From CAYUCJ01 sp049282265 (lineage in GTDB: Bacteria; Desulfobacterota; DSM-4660; Desulfatiglandales; Desulfatiglandaceae): 64,000 bases of DNA. The stretch is taken from the NCBI GenBank assembly GCA_049282265.1, contig JBAPTR010000220.1:1-64000 (forward strand), in the 5' to 3' direction. Both the position numbers and the translations under genes were made by a program. Shown here piece after piece: positions 9,167-17,296 of the stretch; position 1 is the first letter of the stretch, and each line of letters opens with the position of its first letter. The notes beneath the pieces were generated by a model. The model was not told where the DNA came from. It saw only the letters and a list, made by a program, of their open reading frames with translations, and did not search any database.

Positions 9167-9436
9167 ACCCATTGGCCTCCCCAAAATGGAATGGTGGGAA
9201 CACGGGCGAGCACGCGACAGAGCGATGAGAATGAGTGGAATTGCCCGTTGCCAATGTTTGCATATTTTTCAGATATGTCAAGGGTGAATTGACACGGTAA
9301 TTTTGTTCTAATGGCGCAAGGGGTAGAGATAGATGAATGGAGGTCTGAATGATGAGAACAAAGACAAAAGCGAATGGAGGGAAATAGATGCAGCATCGGA
9401 AAAGCCATCCTTTTTTTCATAATATCCTCATGCCGC
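9167..9436. other. Intergenic region between B3/4 gene and Pho boxes
   Basis: This stretch lies between the divergent B3/4 and pst genes. Apart from the ribosome-binding site of the minus-strand gene, I see no gene, strong hairpin or repeat in it. Confidence 0.5.
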
Positions 9437-9478
9437 TCTAACACATCCCTAACAATCGATCCTTACCATTGTCTCACA
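9437..9478 (+). promoter_or_regulatory. Upstream Pho box array of pstS
   Basis: Two pairs of heptads: TCTAACA (9437) and CCTAACA (9448), then CCTTACC (9461) and TCTCACA (9472). Each pair has an 11-bp period and the pairs are offset by 13 bp. The motif matches the array before phoB. It lies about 150 bp before pstS, so it may act as an enhancer-like second PhoB site or serve the divergent gene. Confidence 0.6.
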
Positions 9479-9541
9479 TCATTTGAACGAAAGGAAATCA
9501 GAACATCCGACTATATTGAGAGGAGGTGATGACCGGGAGGT

Positions 9542-9596
9542 GCTCATAAAATCCTAATATCTTCTTAACGAAAATCTAACAATTCAGCACTAAACT
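9542..9596 (+). promoter_or_regulatory. Proximal Pho box array and putative pstS promoter
   Basis: Four heptads at 9542, 9553, 9564 and 9575, exactly 11 bp apart: GCTCATA, CCTAATA, CTTAACG, TCTAACA. Ten bases after the last one lies TAAACT (9591-9596), a 4/6 match to a sigma-70 -10 box. PhoB commonly replaces the -35 element at this distance. The ribosome-binding site GGAGGG (9610-9615) and the pstS ATG at 9621 follow. Confidence 0.72.
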
Positions 9597-9620
9597 CAAA
9601 AAATTGTATGGAGGGAAAAA

Positions 9621-10679
9621 ATGCTTAAATCAGCTCTAAGAATGATGGCTATCATTATGGGTATGACCCTTTTGTTCACCGTTCCTTCCGGGTATGCGGC
9701 AGAGTTGAAGTCCATTTCCGGCGCAGGGGCCACTTTCCCTTATCCGGTCTATTCGAAATGGGCCGATGTCTACAACCGGGAAACGGGCATTAGGTTCAAT
9801 TACCAGTCCATTGGTTCCGGCGGAGGGATTAAACAGATCAAGGCAAAAACCGTCGATTTCGGCGCCTCGGACGCCCCATTGAAACCCGGGGATCTTGATA
9901 ACTCCGGCTTGCTGCAATTCCCCATGATCATGGGGGGAGTGGTGCCGGTAGTGAATATAAAGGGGGTGGGACCCGGAGGCCTGAAGATGAGCAATGCATT
10001 GCTGGCTGACATCTATCTCGGCAAGATTAAAAAGTGGAACGACAGCCGTATCAAGGCTGAAAATCCGGGTCTTTCATTGCCCTCGAAGAGCATTATGGTG
10101 GTCCACCGATCAGACGGTTCCGGTACAACCTGGATTTTTACCAACTATCTCTCCAAGGTCAGCGCGGAGTGGAAGAACAAGGTGGGGAACAACAAGGCGG
10201 TGGCCTGGCCGGTGGGGATCGGCGGGAAAGGCAACGAAGGCGTTGCCTCTTACGTCAAGCGCATTAAGGGGTCCATTGGGTATGTGGAGTATGCCTACGC
10301 CCTGCAGAATCGTTTGGCCCACATAAAACTGAAGAACCGTGACGGCGGATATGTTGAGCCGTCGAGCGGGACATTCCAGGCGGCTGCGGCAAACGCGGAC
10401 TGGACCCATGCGAAGGGTTTTTACATGGTGCTCACGAACCAGCCCGGGAAAGACAGTTGGCCGATTACCGGCGCGAGTTTTATCCTGGTGTATAAGAAAC
10501 AGGCAAAACCGGATACTGCCAGGGCCGTGTTAGCGTTTTTTGACTGGGCCTATCGTAACGGCGCAAAAATGGCCCAGGACCTGGACTATATTCCCATGCC
10601 CGCCAACGTCGTAAATCTGGTGGAAGCGGCGTGGCAAAGGGAGATCAAAGATCTGCAAGGGAGCCCAATCTGGAAGTGA
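9621..10679 (+). CDS. pstS: Phosphate ABC transporter substrate-binding protein PstS
   Basis: A 352-residue periplasmic binding protein. It has a signal peptide of about 26 residues ending GYAA before ELKSISGAGATFPYP. The phosphate-binding motifs GAGATFP, FGASDAPL and RSDGSGTTWIFTNYL are intact. It captures phosphate for PstC-PstA-PstB. A good GGAGGG site precedes the ATG. Two arrays of Pho boxes lie upstream, so strong induction under phosphate starvation is expected, and a stem-loop separates it from pstC. Confidence 0.96.
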   Translation: MLKSALRMMAIIMGMTLLFTVPSGYAAELKSISGAGATFPYPVYSKWADVYNRETGIRFNYQSIGSGGGIKQIKAKTVDFGASDAPLKPGDLDNSGLLQFPMIMGGVVPVVNIKGVGPGGLKMSNALLADIYLGKIKKWNDSRIKAENPGLSLPSKSIMVVHRSDGSGTTWIFTNYLSKVSAEWKNKVGNNKAVAWPVGIGGKGNEGVASYVKRIKGSIGYVEYAYALQNRLAHIKLKNRDGGYVEPSSGTFQAAAANADWTHAKGFYMVLTNQPGKDSWPITGASFILVYKKQAKPDTARAVLAFFDWAYRNGAKMAQDLDYIPMPANVVNLVEAAWQREIKDLQGSPIWK

Positions 10680-10689
10680 TGTCTGGTCT

Positions 10690-10734
10690 CAGGTTTCAGT
10701 GTTCAGAAAGTCTTCTCTGGACAACTGAAACCTG
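10690..10734 (+). other. pstS-pstC intercistronic stem-loop
   Basis: CAGGTTTCAGT (10690-10700) pairs perfectly with ACTGAAACCTG (10724-10734). The stem continues inward through GTTCAGA (10701-10707) against TCTGGAC (10716-10722) with one G-U pair and one bulged A. No T-run follows, so it is more likely an mRNA-stabilising or processing element than a terminator, allowing more PstS than PstC/A/B. Confidence 0.6.
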
Positions 10735-10790
10735 GAGCTGACAGTCGGCCCTGAAAAGCCGATCTTAGTTCGGTAAAAGAGGGTACGCAA

Positions 10791-11768
10791 ATGAATTGGG
10801 AAGAGACACTTGGGAGTGCCATGAACACCCGCATTCGGCGAGGTGTGTTTCTTGACAAAGTGTTTTATCACGGCACCCGCATTTTCGCGTGGGCGGTCCT
10901 GGCAGTGATCATAGCCATCCTTGTGTCCCTGTTTATAGGCGCAGCTCCGGCCCTCAAGAAATTCGGATTCGGTTTTCTTGCCAGCAGGGCGTGGAACCCG
11001 GTAACCGAAGAATTTGGCGCCCTTGTCTCCATCTACGGCACCCTGATCACTTCGGCGATCGCCATGGTTATCGGGATTCCCGTCAGCTTCGGGATTGCCC
11101 TCTTTATCACCGAGCTTAGCCCCATCTGGTTGAAACGCCCCATAGGAACAGCCATTGAATTGCTTGCCGCCATCCCAAGCATTGTTTACGGGATGTGGGG
11201 GCTGTTTGTGTTCGCGCCGTACTTCGGCGACACCATCCAGCCCTGGATCACTGATCATCTGGGCCCTGTGCCTCTGATTGGAGCGCTCTTCAGCGGGCCG
11301 CCGCTGGGAATCGGGGTTTTCACGGCCGGCATTATCCTGGCCATCATGGTGATCCCTTTTATGAGCGCGGTGATGCGGGATATGTTTGAAGTCGTACCGC
11401 CTGTTTTGAAAGAATCCGCGTACGGCATCGGAGCAACCACCTGGGAAGTGGTTCGTCACGTGGTACTGCCCTATACCAAGATCGGAGTAGTGGGGGGCAT
11501 TATGCTGGGGCTGGGCCGTGCCTTAGGCGAAACCATGGCGGTCACCTTTGTGATCGGGAATGCAAATCGTATCCATGCCTCCCTGTTCATGCCGGGAACT
11601 ACCATTTCATCGACCCTTGCCAATGAATTTACAGAGGCGGTTGGAAAGATGTACACCTCATCATTAATAGCACTGGGTCTGATCCTTTTCTTGATTACGT
11701 TCGTGGTATTGGCAGTGGCAAAGTTTATGCTGTTTCGGCTTGCCGGCCGGGAAGGGAGCCGGAGCTGA
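10791..11768 (+). CDS. pstC: Phosphate ABC transporter permease PstC
   Basis: A 325-residue inner-membrane permease with about six transmembrane segments. The cytoplasmic EAA loop is visible as ESAYGIGATTWEVVRHVVLP, the contact site for PstB. The ELSPIWLKRPIGTAIELLAAIPSIVYG region (residues about 107-133) is typical of the family. It forms the channel with PstA, whose gene overlaps its stop codon by one base. Confidence 0.94.
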   Translation: MNWEETLGSAMNTRIRRGVFLDKVFYHGTRIFAWAVLAVIIAILVSLFIGAAPALKKFGFGFLASRAWNPVTEEFGALVSIYGTLITSAIAMVIGIPVSFGIALFITELSPIWLKRPIGTAIELLAAIPSIVYGMWGLFVFAPYFGDTIQPWITDHLGPVPLIGALFSGPPLGIGVFTAGIILAIMVIPFMSAVMRDMFEVVPPVLKESAYGIGATTWEVVRHVVLPYTKIGVVGGIMLGLGRALGETMAVTFVIGNANRIHASLFMPGTTISSTLANEFTEAVGKMYTSSLIALGLILFLITFVVLAVAKFMLFRLAGREGSRS

Positions 11769-12628
11769 TGCAAGCGCTGACCGATATGGGCCTTTATCGC
11801 CGCAGGCGTTTCGTAAACTTCTTGATTCTAGCCATTTCTTTGTTGACAACGCTCTTCGGATTATTCTGGCTGATATGGTTATTGTGGACCTTGCTGAGCC
11901 AGGGTCTGCCATATCTCGATTTGTCCATCTTTTATCAGGCGACCCCGCCCCCGGGCAACCATGGCGGCCTAGGCAATGCCATTCTGGGAAGCATTGTCCT
12001 GACGGTGGTGGGTGTCTTGATTGGTGCGCCCGCTGGGGTATTGGCCGGCACCTATCTCTCTGAATTCGCACGGAAATCAAAAACTGCGTCGGTGATCCGT
12101 TTTGTAAATGACATTCTACTGAGCGCTCCCTCCATCATTCTCGGGGTGTTCGTGTACGAGGTTGTTGTGCTCAGAATGGGACATTTTTCAGGGTGGGCAG
12201 GTTCACTGGCGCTGGCGCTGATTGCGCTGCCCATTGTGGTTCGTACCACCGAGGATATGATGCGCCTGGTACCCAATTCCGTGCGCGAGGCGGCGGCCGC
12301 GTTGGGAGCGCCGCAGTGGAAGGTCACCGTTGCCATTGTGTTTTGTGCAGCAAGGAGCGGCATCCTCACCGGCATCCTGCTCGCTGTGGCGCGTATCAGC
12401 GGTGAAACAGCGCCGCTTTTGTTTACCGCACTAAATAATCAGTTCTGGAGTCATTCAGTCAACGAGCCCATCGCCAACCTGCCGGTGGTGATTTTTCAGT
12501 TTGCCATGAGCCCTTATGACGATTGGCAGCATCTGGCCTGGGCCGGAGCCGTATTGATCACCTTGACTATTTTGCTGATCAACATTTTGGTGCGGGTGTT
12601 CCTGAGGACGCCAAAATCGAGGTATTAA
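11768..12628 (+). CDS. pstA: Phosphate ABC transporter permease PstA
   Basis: A 286-residue permease that overlaps pstC at a TGATG junction. About six membrane segments are visible, and the EAA loop reads EAAAALGAPQWKVTVAIVF. The segment GAPAGVLAGTYLSEFA matches the PstA-specific region. Together with PstC it makes the membrane channel. pstB follows four bases after the stop codon. Confidence 0.94.
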   Translation: MQALTDMGLYRRRRFVNFLILAISLLTTLFGLFWLIWLLWTLLSQGLPYLDLSIFYQATPPPGNHGGLGNAILGSIVLTVVGVLIGAPAGVLAGTYLSEFARKSKTASVIRFVNDILLSAPSIILGVFVYEVVVLRMGHFSGWAGSLALALIALPIVVRTTEDMMRLVPNSVREAAAALGAPQWKVTVAIVFCAARSGILTGILLAVARISGETAPLLFTALNNQFWSHSVNEPIANLPVVIFQFAMSPYDDWQHLAWAGAVLITLTILLINILVRVFLRTPKSRY

Positions 12629-12632
12629 CACC

Positions 12633-13502
12633 ATGATGATGAATCATGTTGCACCGGGAATATCACTCCTGGAAAATGGGCCCAAGGCAGGGCCTGGTCC
12701 GGAAATTCGGCAAACGGTCACTCCGAGGGGGGTGCCCGAAAAAATGGGCGAGATCAAATTGTCAGTACGCAACCTTGATTTTTTCTATGAAAAATCACAG
12801 GCGCTATTCTCCATTTCTCTGGATGTCCGGGCTAATCGCGTCACCGCCTTTATCGGTCCCTCAGGGTGTGGAAAGTCGACCCTGCTGCGGTGCTTCAACC
12901 GCATATACGAGATGTATCCCAAGCAGCGCGCTGAGGGCGAGATTCTGCTTGACGGTCGCAACATCCTTGGACAAGGTGAAAATCTCAACCTGCTGCGGGC
13001 CAAGGTCGGTATGGTGTTTCAGAAGCCGACCCCTTTCCCCATGTCCATTTACGATAATATCGCCTTCGGCGTGCGGTTGTATGAGCGGCTCTCCCGCGTG
13101 GAAATGGATAAGCGGGTGGAATGGACGCTCAGAAAAGCGGCCATATGGGATGAGGTAAAGGACAAGCTGAATCAAATCGGCACGGATATCTCGGGAGGGC
13201 AGCAACAGCGCCTCTGTATAGCGCGTGCCATTGCCATCAAACCGGAAATTCTGCTGCTTGACGAGCCGGCTTCTGCCTTAGACCCCATTTCAACCCTGAA
13301 GATTGAGGAACTGATTGACGAATTGAAACAGGATTACACCATTGTGATCGTTACGCACAACATGCAGCAGGCGGCACGGGTGTCTGATCATACCGGATTT
13401 CTGTACCTGGGGAAACTTATTGAGTATGATGAGACATCAAGAATATTTACCAGGCCCGGGAAAAAACAAACGCAGGACTATATTACCGGGAGGTTCGGGT
13501 AA
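12633..13502 (+). CDS. pstB: Phosphate ABC transporter ATPase PstB
   Basis: A 289-residue ATPase with Walker A GPSGCGKSTLLRC, signature DISGGQQQRLCIARA, Walker B ILLLDEPASALDP and the switch His in IVIVTHNMQQAARVSD. The segment RCFNRIYEMYP is diagnostic for PstB. About 35 residues precede the usual start of the domain (KLSVRNLDFFY); an internal Met at residue 38 could be the real start, but the upstream ATG cluster lies just four bases after pstA. It powers phosphate import and is needed for PhoR signalling in studied species. Confidence 0.95.
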   Translation: MMMNHVAPGISLLENGPKAGPGPEIRQTVTPRGVPEKMGEIKLSVRNLDFFYEKSQALFSISLDVRANRVTAFIGPSGCGKSTLLRCFNRIYEMYPKQRAEGEILLDGRNILGQGENLNLLRAKVGMVFQKPTPFPMSIYDNIAFGVRLYERLSRVEMDKRVEWTLRKAAIWDEVKDKLNQIGTDISGGQQQRLCIARAIAIKPEILLLDEPASALDPISTLKIEELIDELKQDYTIVIVTHNMQQAARVSDHTGFLYLGKLIEYDETSRIFTRPGKKQTQDYITGRFG

Positions 13503-14167
13503 TGAAAAGACATCTGCAGGCTGAGCTGGAAAGACTCAAGAAACGAATCCTGCTCATGGGGGGAATGGCGGAAGAAAGTGTGCAGAACGCGGTCAAGGCC
13601 CTCAAGTCCCGGGATCTGGATCTTGCGGAACGAACCATAGAAGGGGACCAGGCCATCAACGAAATGGAGGTGGAGATCGAAGAAGAATGTCTGAAAATCC
13701 TGGCGCTCCATCAGCCCGTGGCCGTGGATCTCCGTTTTATTGCGGCCGTTATTAAGATCAATAACGATCTTGAGCGTGTGGGTGATATGGCGGTGAATAT
13801 TGCCGAGCGCGTCCTGGTCGTGGCAAAAACACCTCCTGTCTCTCTTGCCTTCGAATTTGACGCGATGGCATCAAAGGTGGAGGCCATGCTGAAGATGAGC
13901 CTTGATTCTCTGGTGAACGGGGATGTGGATATGGCCTACAAGGTAGGGTTCATGGATGATGAGGTGGACGGCCTGAATCACCGTTGTTATGATCTGATCA
14001 AGGAGGCGATCCAAGAGGAACCTCGCAGGGCAAGCTGCCTCATCAATCTTCTGCTGGTCTCCCGTCATTTGGAACGTATTGCCGATCATGCCACCAATAT
14101 TGCGGAAGAGGTCATCTATATGATAGAGGGCGAGATTCACCGACACAAGGGCGAAGTTTTTCGATAA
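13502..14167 (+). CDS. phoU: Phosphate signalling protein PhoU
   Basis: A 221-residue all-helical protein of two tandem PhoU bundles. Each bears the acidic metal-binding pattern: EMEVEIEEECLKIL with NDLERVGDMAVNIAE in the first, and DDEVDGLNHRCYDLI with RHLERIADHATNIAEE in the second. It overlaps pstB by one base. PhoU damps PhoR kinase activity when phosphate is plentiful by contact with PstB and the PhoR PAS domain. It closes the pst operon. Confidence 0.95.
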   Translation: MKRHLQAELERLKKRILLMGGMAEESVQNAVKALKSRDLDLAERTIEGDQAINEMEVEIEEECLKILALHQPVAVDLRFIAAVIKINNDLERVGDMAVNIAERVLVVAKTPPVSLAFEFDAMASKVEAMLKMSLDSLVNGDVDMAYKVGFMDDEVDGLNHRCYDLIKEAIQEEPRRASCLINLLLVSRHLERIADHATNIAEEVIYMIEGEIHRHKGEVFR

Positions 14168-14178
14168 CCTGTGAAAAA

Positions 14179-14327
14179 GCAAGGCACCACATGGTAGATC
14201 CTGCTGTTTTGTGCGGGAGGAGCGACGGCTGTATAGCCAGTACGTCGCAAGGAAGGGTGACCGAAGGCAACGCGGCTCCCGAGATTCCGCGCAGCGGGAA
14301 GATGATACCTTTATGGCGGATCAGGGT
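14179..14327 (+). repeat. Dispersed repeat, copy 1 (partner at 21181-21293)
   Basis: Its two ends match the reverse complement of 21181-21293: the blocks GTAGATCC-GCTGT, TTGTGCGGGAGGAGCGAC, CGAAGGCAAC, GATGATA and ATGGCGGATCAGGG are shared. This copy carries about 35 extra bases in the middle, including a nested hairpin (GCGACG 14222-14227 with CGTCGC 14243-14248). A short reading frame across it has no coding character. Function unknown. Confidence 0.65.
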
Positions 14328-14376
14328 GCCCCGCGGACTGGTAAAAGCGGAGAACGATGATAAGGGACTGGGGCGT

Positions 14377-15003
14377 TCAGGATAGGGAGGTGGGACTGGT
14401 AGGCTGCCTCTTGCGCAAGTGAAAATGCAGACCGATTTTTTTAGCGACGTACCATATCAGATAGACAAAGAAAATGGACACCACAAACCAGAAGACGGCC
14501 CCCACTATGATCTCCTTTCCCTGGAAACCACCGAACTTGAAGACGTAGCTCCGCCCAAAGCGCTTCAGGAGATTTCCGGGCTGGTAGGTCTCATTGACAT
14601 AGGCTAAAAGGATAAAGATGGGAAGATATTTCGTGGCAAGACTGTTCAGAAAACCCTCGAAAAAGTAGTCATAATAGACCCTGTTCAGCTTGGCCTGATC
14701 AATGTTCTTGGTCAGCAGTCTGGCCTTTTCAGGGTCTTCACATTGCTGGGCTTTCTGGCGAATGTTGTACCAGTGGACAAATTGCTTCTGAAGTTCCCGG
14801 TATCTTTTTGTCTTGAATTTGGCAGACAGCAGTTTGGCCACAGCCACGGCCACTAGTGCGATGATCAGTATGGCAAACGCCGGCCCTGCAGCGTTCAGGG
14901 GCCCGAAAACCCAATCGAGAAAGTGCTTGATTTGCTGAATCCCGGCCAGGATGTAATCCCAGAGACTATCCATAATGTTTTCCATTTGGCCCGAACCTGT
15001 CAT
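14377..15003 (-). CDS. Membrane protein resembling EMC3/Oxa1-superfamily proteins
   Basis: A 208-residue protein with hydrophobic segments at about residues 42-62, 122-142 and 170-195. A charged helical stretch between the first and second (KFKTKRYRELQKQFVHWYN and the following helix) recalls the cytoplasmic hairpin of EMC3/TMCO1 and DUF106 proteins in the Oxa1/YidC superfamily. That family inserts or chaperones membrane proteins, but the similarity here is one of layout only. The C-terminal tail is basic. It lies 60 bases after the TSUP exporter and may share its transcript. The start is uncertain (Met7 is possible). Confidence 0.5.
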   Translation of the reverse strand: MTGSGQMENIMDSLWDYILAGIQQIKHFLDWVFGPLNAAGPAFAILIIALVAVAVAKLLSAKFKTKRYRELQKQFVHWYNIRQKAQQCEDPEKARLLTKNIDQAKLNRVYYDYFFEGFLNSLATKYLPIFILLAYVNETYQPGNLLKRFGRSYVFKFGGFQGKEIIVGAVFWFVVSIFFVYLIWYVAKKIGLHFHLRKRQPTSPTSLS

Positions 15004-15063
15004 TGTCGATTGGGAGGGGGAAGGCCGATGACCCTCCCCTCCCGCTGAGGTTAGATCGAAAAA

Positions 15064-16770
15064 TCAAATCCAGATTTCAATCTTGAAAAAGCGGAAGAAC
15101 AGGAAGAACAGCGTTGCCGCCAGGATAATCTTCAAGGCCCTTTCGCTGAAGAGTTTCTGTGCCCGGCTCCCGAGCATGCCGCCGACAAATCCGCCGATAA
15201 TGATAGAGACCATGAGCCAGAGATCAGGCAGGTATCCGTTCATCAGGTATCCCAGGAAGGAGCCGATACTGCTGAAACAGGTGCCGATGAGGGAAATCGG
15301 CACGGCCACGTACATGGGAAGGGCGCCAAGTGTGGTCATGGCCGGTACCAGCAGAAAACCGCCGCCGATGCCGAAGCTCCTCGATACGATGCCGATGCCC
15401 ACCCCAAGCAGGCCGAAAAGCAGGGGGTTGATGGTGAACTCCTCGCCCCAGAACTTGAACCGGTAATCAGTCAGTCCTGTTTTGACCGGCTCGATTCGGC
15501 CCATCTCCACGGAGGTGCCGTCGGCCTTGGCCTTGGCAACCGCTGCGTTGAACTTTTTGACCATGGCCTTGATATTCTTTCGTTTCTCCATGACCTTCGG
15601 CGAAAGCTCGAAAAGGGTTCGAATGCCCATGAGGACCACGAGGATGGCCAGCCATTCCTTGTAGGTTTGCATCGGGAGGTACTGGGTGGCATATTTTCCG
15701 AGCCAGATGGACCCTATGAAAATACCCACCCCGAACGAGATGCCGACCGGCCAGGCAACCCTCCTTTCCTTGACCGCATAGCGGTAAAATGAACCCAGCG
15801 GTGAAAACAGGGTTAAGGCCATGTTGGACGGGCGCAGCACGTTGGCCGCATTGATCCCCACCGGTCCGGCGGTCTGAACGATCATGACCTGAAAGGCTGC
15901 CATAAGCATGCCGCCGGCGGCGCCGATCATGGAGAAGTAGGTGCCGACAATAATGGCGCCCAGGATAATCCAGAGCGGGTTCATGTATCGACCGGCAAGG
16001 CTCAACCAGAATCCCTTGGCCTTGACATTGTAACTGCCTGCCGTGTTGCCGTTGACGTAGACCTCAAACTTCGTGTTTGGAGGCGTGTGGCGAAAGGTCT
16101 TGAATGAGGCGGTAAATTTCCCCGTCTTCTTGTCCAGGGAAATACTGGTGCCCTTGTCCCAGTAATTCTTGGAGGTGGCGTAGTCGGCCAGGACACTGCG
16201 GGAAAAGATGGTGACCTTGCCCACAAGGGTTTTTTCTTTCACGACCGTTTCGATGCCATTGCCGTTCTCGTGGGCATACTTCAGAAAATTCCACTGTTCG
16301 GCCGTCTTTATGGGACCCAGAACGGCCTTGGCCTCCGGGTTCAGCTGGTCATATTTGGCCAGCTTGAACATATTGGTTTTATAGAGGCCCCTTTTGCCAC
16401 CCTGGGTAAAAAAGGAAGGCCCACCGAATTTCTTCTGGGACACCTTGCCGAAATCTTCAGGGGCTGTTGTCAGCATGTAGAAAAGGGGAGGTATGGCGGT
16501 GTCAAGACCAAAGCCCTTCTCCTTGGCATCCTTCTTGAACCGCTTGCCCTCATTGACGCCGCTGGAGTCCTTGGGCGCAAACAATTTCTTTTCCGCGATG
16601 GCAATAAAAAGGTCCTGGCCCGGGGTGATGGTGCCTTCTATTGTCACTGTATCTCCGGCCTTATAGTCCGTAGCGGATAGGGTCGCCGCTGCGAACGCAC
16701 CGGTGGGGACTATCCAAAGGCCCGCCAGAACCACAAGCAATGAAAAGAACAGGGGTAATTTTTTTCTCAT
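15064..16770 (-). CDS. TauE/SafE (TSUP) exporter with a periplasmic N-terminal domain
   Basis: A 568-residue protein. A signal peptide (residues 1-28, ending GAFAA) is followed by about 215 residues of soluble, extracytoplasmic sequence, then a TSUP membrane domain from about residue 245 with two internally related halves (GAAGGMLMAAFQVMIVQ and GIGGGFLLVPAMTTLG). TSUP proteins move sulfite, sulfonates or other organic anions; in sulfate reducers sulfite-type substrates are likely, by inference. The long periplasmic head is unlike simple TauE (about 250 residues). A good AGGAGG site precedes the ATG. It follows a small membrane protein and the DsbA-like selenoprotein in the same direction. Confidence 0.82.
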   Translation of the reverse strand: MRKKLPLFFSLLVVLAGLWIVPTGAFAAATLSATDYKAGDTVTIEGTITPGQDLFIAIAEKKLFAPKDSSGVNEGKRFKKDAKEKGFGLDTAIPPLFYMLTTAPEDFGKVSQKKFGGPSFFTQGGKRGLYKTNMFKLAKYDQLNPEAKAVLGPIKTAEQWNFLKYAHENGNGIETVVKEKTLVGKVTIFSRSVLADYATSKNYWDKGTSISLDKKTGKFTASFKTFRHTPPNTKFEVYVNGNTAGSYNVKAKGFWLSLAGRYMNPLWIILGAIIVGTYFSMIGAAGGMLMAAFQVMIVQTAGPVGINAANVLRPSNMALTLFSPLGSFYRYAVKERRVAWPVGISFGVGIFIGSIWLGKYATQYLPMQTYKEWLAILVVLMGIRTLFELSPKVMEKRKNIKAMVKKFNAAVAKAKADGTSVEMGRIEPVKTGLTDYRFKFWGEEFTINPLLFGLLGVGIGIVSRSFGIGGGFLLVPAMTTLGALPMYVAVPISLIGTCFSSIGSFLGYLMNGYLPDLWLMVSIIIGGFVGGMLGSRAQKLFSERALKIILAATLFFLFFRFFKIEIWI

Positions 16771-16820
16771 TTTTTCCTCCTCCTAGGTTTTAAAATTTAT
16801 TCTTTCCCCAATAAGCCAAG

Positions 16821-16866
16821 TGATGAAATCGTAAGGACTCCGTCCATGGGCTTTTCGATTTCATCG
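16821..16866 (+). repeat. Fragment of the composite hairpin repeat family
   Basis: Starts TGATGAAATCGTAA and contains CTCCGTCCATGG, matching the first hairpin of the copies at 22660-22814 and 24438-24602. TGATGAAATCG pairs with CGATTTCATCG, so it folds as a hairpin on its own. Confidence 0.5.
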
Positions 16867-16879
16867 ATAACGCCTCAAT

Positions 16880-17296
16880 TCATCCCTTAAATTTGAGATA
16901 TTTGATCGCCAGCCAACCGCCCAGCGCACCACACAAACCGCCAAGGCCTGAAAGCAGTGCCAAATCCGTAATCCCGAAGAGAGCAATCCCGGTAAAATAG
17001 AAAGAGAGGCCCGTCAGTACCGTCAAGGTCATGACCACATTTAAGATGCCGGCTCCCACGGAAAGCGGAAGTTTGTGTTTGAGGGCATCGCGGGTCTTGT
17101 CGACCAGGGAAAATCCGCTCATGGCCGTGTTGAAGCCGACGATCCATGGGAGCAAACCGAGTGTCCAGGATAAAGTCAAGAATGTGGCCAGAAACATCAC
17201 GATCAGTGTGGTCCCGACCACGCCGATCGAGACGGAAATCGCCCCCTGTCGCAGTAAGTAGATGGTCTCTATATCAAATAATTTCGAACGAAGCAT
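16880..17296 (-). CDS. Small four-helix membrane protein of unknown function
   Basis: A 138-residue protein with four hydrophobic segments (about residues 16-40, 44-62, 82-102 and 106-130) and no cysteine, so it is not a DsbB/VKOR-type redox partner despite its position. Its ATG overlaps the TGA stop of the upstream thioredoxin-like gene (TGATG), implying coupled translation. I do not recognise a family. It may anchor or assist the selenoprotein or the exporter downstream. Confidence 0.65.
   Translation of the reverse strand: MLRSKLFDIETIYLLRQGAISVSIGVVGTTLIVMFLATFLTLSWTLGLLPWIVGFNTAMSGFSLVDKTRDALKHKLPLSVGAGILNVVMTLTVLTGLSFYFTGIALFGITDLALLSGLGGLCGALGGWLAIKYLKFKG

Noticed and set aside
14191..14385. 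64-codon frame after phoU
   Set aside because: Lies inside the dispersed repeat, and the matching sequence at 21 kb does not keep the frame.
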